This document shows positions 59,576-62,000 of a DNA stretch of 62,000 nucleotides, piece by piece. A program made the translations under genes and the position numbers. A model generated the notes under the pieces. The model worked only from the letters and a program-made list of their open reading frames with translations, was not told where the DNA came from and did no database searches. The first letter of the stretch is position 1. Every line of letters starts with the position of its first letter. Source of the DNA: Cristatella mucedo (taxonomy: Eukaryota > Bryozoa > Phylactolaemata > Cristatellidae); the NCBI GenBank assembly GCA_009760855.2, contig WPIO01000003.1, positions 13,195,001 to 13,257,000 of the forward strand, written 5' to 3'.

Positions 59576-60957
59576 GACAATGTAATGTAATGTATCTCCG
59601 TCTGTAACTCAACAAAGTCATAATACATCCCTTCTCGACTTCTGCAACTCACTGCTTACTGGCCTACCAGCATGTGCGATCAGGCGATTGCAGCTGGTGC
59701 AAAACTCCGCAGCTAGGCTTGTCTTTCGTAAACGTCAGAGTTGCCACATTACACCACTTCTCGCCGACCTGCACTGGCTACCAGTCAAGCAACGGATTTA
59801 CTTCAAGGTTTTGTCGCTCACTTTTAGGTCACTTCATTCTTTGGCTCCAGCCTATCTCTCAGATCTACTCCCCCCTCAGGCCAACCATCGTACCAACTGC
59901 TTTTCGGAATCCAACAGTCTACAAATACCTCGTACAAACCTCAAATCCTTTGGAGACCGTGCATTTAGTTCGTATGCTCCCAAAGCCTGGAACTCCCTCC
60001 CGACCTGCGTCAGAACATTCCCTGACCTGACCACATTAAAAAATAACTTTAAAACACACCTTTTTAGGACAGCATTTAGTGGGTCCCTGTGATTCGCCCT
60101 TCATGTGCTTATGCGTGCTGACACTATGCATGCTGCCACTAACCACATTTGCATGCTGACCCTGTGCATGTCACCCCTAACCATGTTATTCATTTTGTTT
60201 GTTTATCAAGCATGACATTACTCACCATTCAATTGCATTTCCCTTTGCAGCAAATGTAAAGCGCCTAGAGTGAGATTGAATTCTCTGAGGGCACTTTATC
60301 AAATGCATTATTATTATTATTATTGTAAAGACCATGTGAGTGTTATGCAGGAGAGTTTTGTATAGCGTACTCACTGCCTAAGCGGCTTTCGGTACGCATT
60401 CGGTAGCCAACAGACTTCGTCTCACGCAACAAAGAGAAAGTGGGAAGCATAGCAGAGTCAGGAGAGCAGTTGAGGTAGTGAGTAGCATAGAAGTAGCAGT
60501 TTAGGACCGCTGAAAAAGATGTGCCATAGTCGGCAGTTGGAGAGTAGTTGCCGTTGCGTAAGAATTGTGGAAGCGAGTTCCACAGTCTAGGACCTGCAGA
60601 GCTAAAGCTTCTGTCGCCAACTGTCTTTAAGCGGAGGAATGGGACAGCTAATTTATTGTCCACACAGGACCTGAGGGCGCGAACAGGCTGAAACTGATGC
60701 AGCAGTTCAGCTAGGTACGAAGGAGCTAAGCCATGGCGGGCCTTGTGGGTCAGCGTAAGAACTTTGCTCTGTATCCTTTGCTCAACCGGCAACCATCCAA
60801 GCTCTTTCAGCAGAGGTGACACGTGCTCAAACCGATGGAACTTGAAGACCAGCCTTGCAGCCATATTCATAGTCAGCTGTTGTGGCATAATAGCTTTCTT
60901 TGGCAGCCCAGCCAAAAGGGAATGAGCCATAGTCAGCAGTAGGAGAGTAGTTGTCAA
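59576..60957 (-). mobile_element. LINE-2 copy split by a LINE-1 insertion
   Basis: The very end of the LINE-2 3' UTR (atgtaatgtatctccgtctgtaactc) is at 59580-59622. The rest starts at about 60326 (gaccatgtgagtgttatgcaggag) and runs through a 204-codon frame (60957-60343; [32 protein letters not shown]). It is 5' truncated near 60957. Confidence 0.85.
59623..60325 (+). mobile_element. LINE-1 copy inserted in the LINE-2 3' UTR
   Basis: 5' truncated. A 134-codon frame (59688-60092) has AARLVFRKRQSCHITPLLAD, DLHWLPVKQRIYF and KAWNSLPTCVRT. The 3' UTR, the tail gcgcctagagtgagattgaattctctgagggc and (att)n end at about 60325. Confidence 0.87.
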
Positions 60958-61269
60958 GACTGTGAATCAATCAGCTGTTTTTTCACGGATATTCTGCAGT
61001 TTCAGAGTCCATGCAACTCATTTTATTCCCGAGCTTCACCAAACAATGCTTCACCAAACAACGCCAAACGCTTCGTCAAAGGTATGTGTGAGTTTCAGCA
61101 AGATAAAAATTAGCCAAAAATATTCTCTCGGACCTGCTGTAATGAGTTTAAATAAAGATACTATTTAATTACATTTTTATATTTCAAAGTTATTCCATAA
61201 ATGCCAAAAATGTCTCCCATCCTAACGCAGTAATAATAACACGCTTTACATTATTATCTGTCAACAAGA
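60958..61269. other. Spacer between LINE copies; nothing recognised
   Basis: Contains a short direct repeat (ttcaccaaacaa, twice near 61036-61060). No gene. Confidence 0.45.
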
Positions 61270-62000
61270 TAGACATGATCACGGAGTCCATTTTGAGAGT
61301 GGCAGCAACCCCCCCCCTAGGAGTTTCCTCCCTCAATTCCATGCAGCACCTCAATAATGTCATTCAAGCAGGCCAATAATGACCTCGTTCTAAAGCTCAT
61401 GTCCCAATCAAAAAATAAAACTAGTCCTCCAGACCCTACTCCGACCGTCCTACTTTTATTATGCATAGATCTGCTCCTGCCATGCATAACTAATATCATA
61501 AATGTGTCTTTAGCCTCAGGTCATATTCCAGCACCGTTCAAAAAAGCTTCAGTCAGGCTACTACTCAAGAAAGCAACACTAGACCAGGAGAAATTGAGCT
61601 ACTTACGCCCAGTCTCCCTTCTACCGTTCTTATAATAGAAGACACTGGAACGAGTCGTAGCAGACGAGCTGAACTCATATATTGAAACTTCAAACCTTAA
61701 TAGTAAATTCTAGTCTGGTTTTACGACTAATCACTCTGCAGAGTCATCATTGCTTCGGGTGTATAGCAACCTACGTAGGAATGCAGATTTGGGTAAAGTC
61801 TCTCTGCTTATTTAGCTCGATCTCTCGGCAGCTTTTGATAATATTGATCGCCAAGTCCTCCTAGAGCGCCTCCCATTTCGCCAGGGCATCACTGCCACTG
61901 CAGTGCAAGTTCAGGTCCTATCTCAGTGGGAAACTCCAGACTATTGATGTGAATGGACATAATTCATCCGAGGAGCCTGTGAAGTATGGGTACCTCAAAG
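61270..62000 (+). mobile_element. LINE-1 copy running off the right edge
   Basis: Pre-RT segment (SGHIPAPFKKASVRLLLKKA, TLDQEKLSYLRPVSLLPFL), then the start of the RT in broken frames ([19 protein letters not shown]-like). Frameshifts and stops show it is dead. The 3' part is outside the window. Confidence 0.82.

Overview
The window is eukaryotic nuclear DNA from an invertebrate animal. Its genes are split by GT-AG introns. They include animal-specific families (a PGC-1 coactivator, SOX30, a voltage-gated sodium-type channel, V-ATPase subunit e). The intergenic and intronic DNA is full of CR1/L2-like LINEs, tRNA-derived SINEs, DNA transposons, solo LTRs and microsatellites. The two C6orf163-like genes and the Nav-like C-terminus fit a non-insect invertebrate (lophotrochozoan or invertebrate deuterostome), but the phylum cannot be fixed from this sequence alone.

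Layout, left to right. 1-12.8 kb: two tandem minus-strand paralogues of a coiled-coil protein resembling vertebrate C6orf163. Copy B has exons 1-2 at 2461-1936 and the rest lies off the left edge. Copy A is complete at 12831-9059. A LINE, a solo LTR inserted in a SINE, and SINE and LINE fragments surround them. 13.7-18.7 kb: a complete plus-strand PGC-1 (PPARGC1) homologue of eight exons, with acidic N-terminus, RS region, RRM and the conserved C-terminal motif. 19.0-32.2 kb: a minus-strand SOX30 (SoxH) gene of at least seven exons, convergent with PGC-1 and ending about 300 bp from it. Its 6-kb intron holds a LINE and a 17-bp minisatellite. 32.3-43.4 kb: CpG-rich DNA, a 250-bp CT tract, LINE pieces and several orphan exon-like ORFs. 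43.4-46.0 kb: a complete three-exon minus-strand V-ATPase subunit e gene, with a 48-nt middle exon. 46.6-47.5 kb: a hAT/Charlie-like element. 48.8-57.0 kb: the last three coding exons of a divergent Nav-type channel (domain IV, EF-like region, IQ motif, C-terminus), minus strand. Its 6.5-kb intron contains a LINE inside a solo LTR inside a mariner. 57.0-62.0 kb: SINEs and LINEs, including a LINE-1 copy inserted into a LINE-2 tail, and a LINE running off the right edge.

Exon boundaries were set by hand from splice sites. In all four genes with several exons in the window, exon phases agree and the summed coding length is a multiple of three (SOX30 after its 2-nt phase offset), which is the main support for the models. 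The genes look like unrelated neighbours, not an operon or pathway cluster. The repeats record the history of the locus: two LINE families (called LINE-1 and LINE-2 here), two SINE families (SINE-1, SINE-2), one LTR family, one mariner and one hAT. Several are nested, so relative ages can be read directly.
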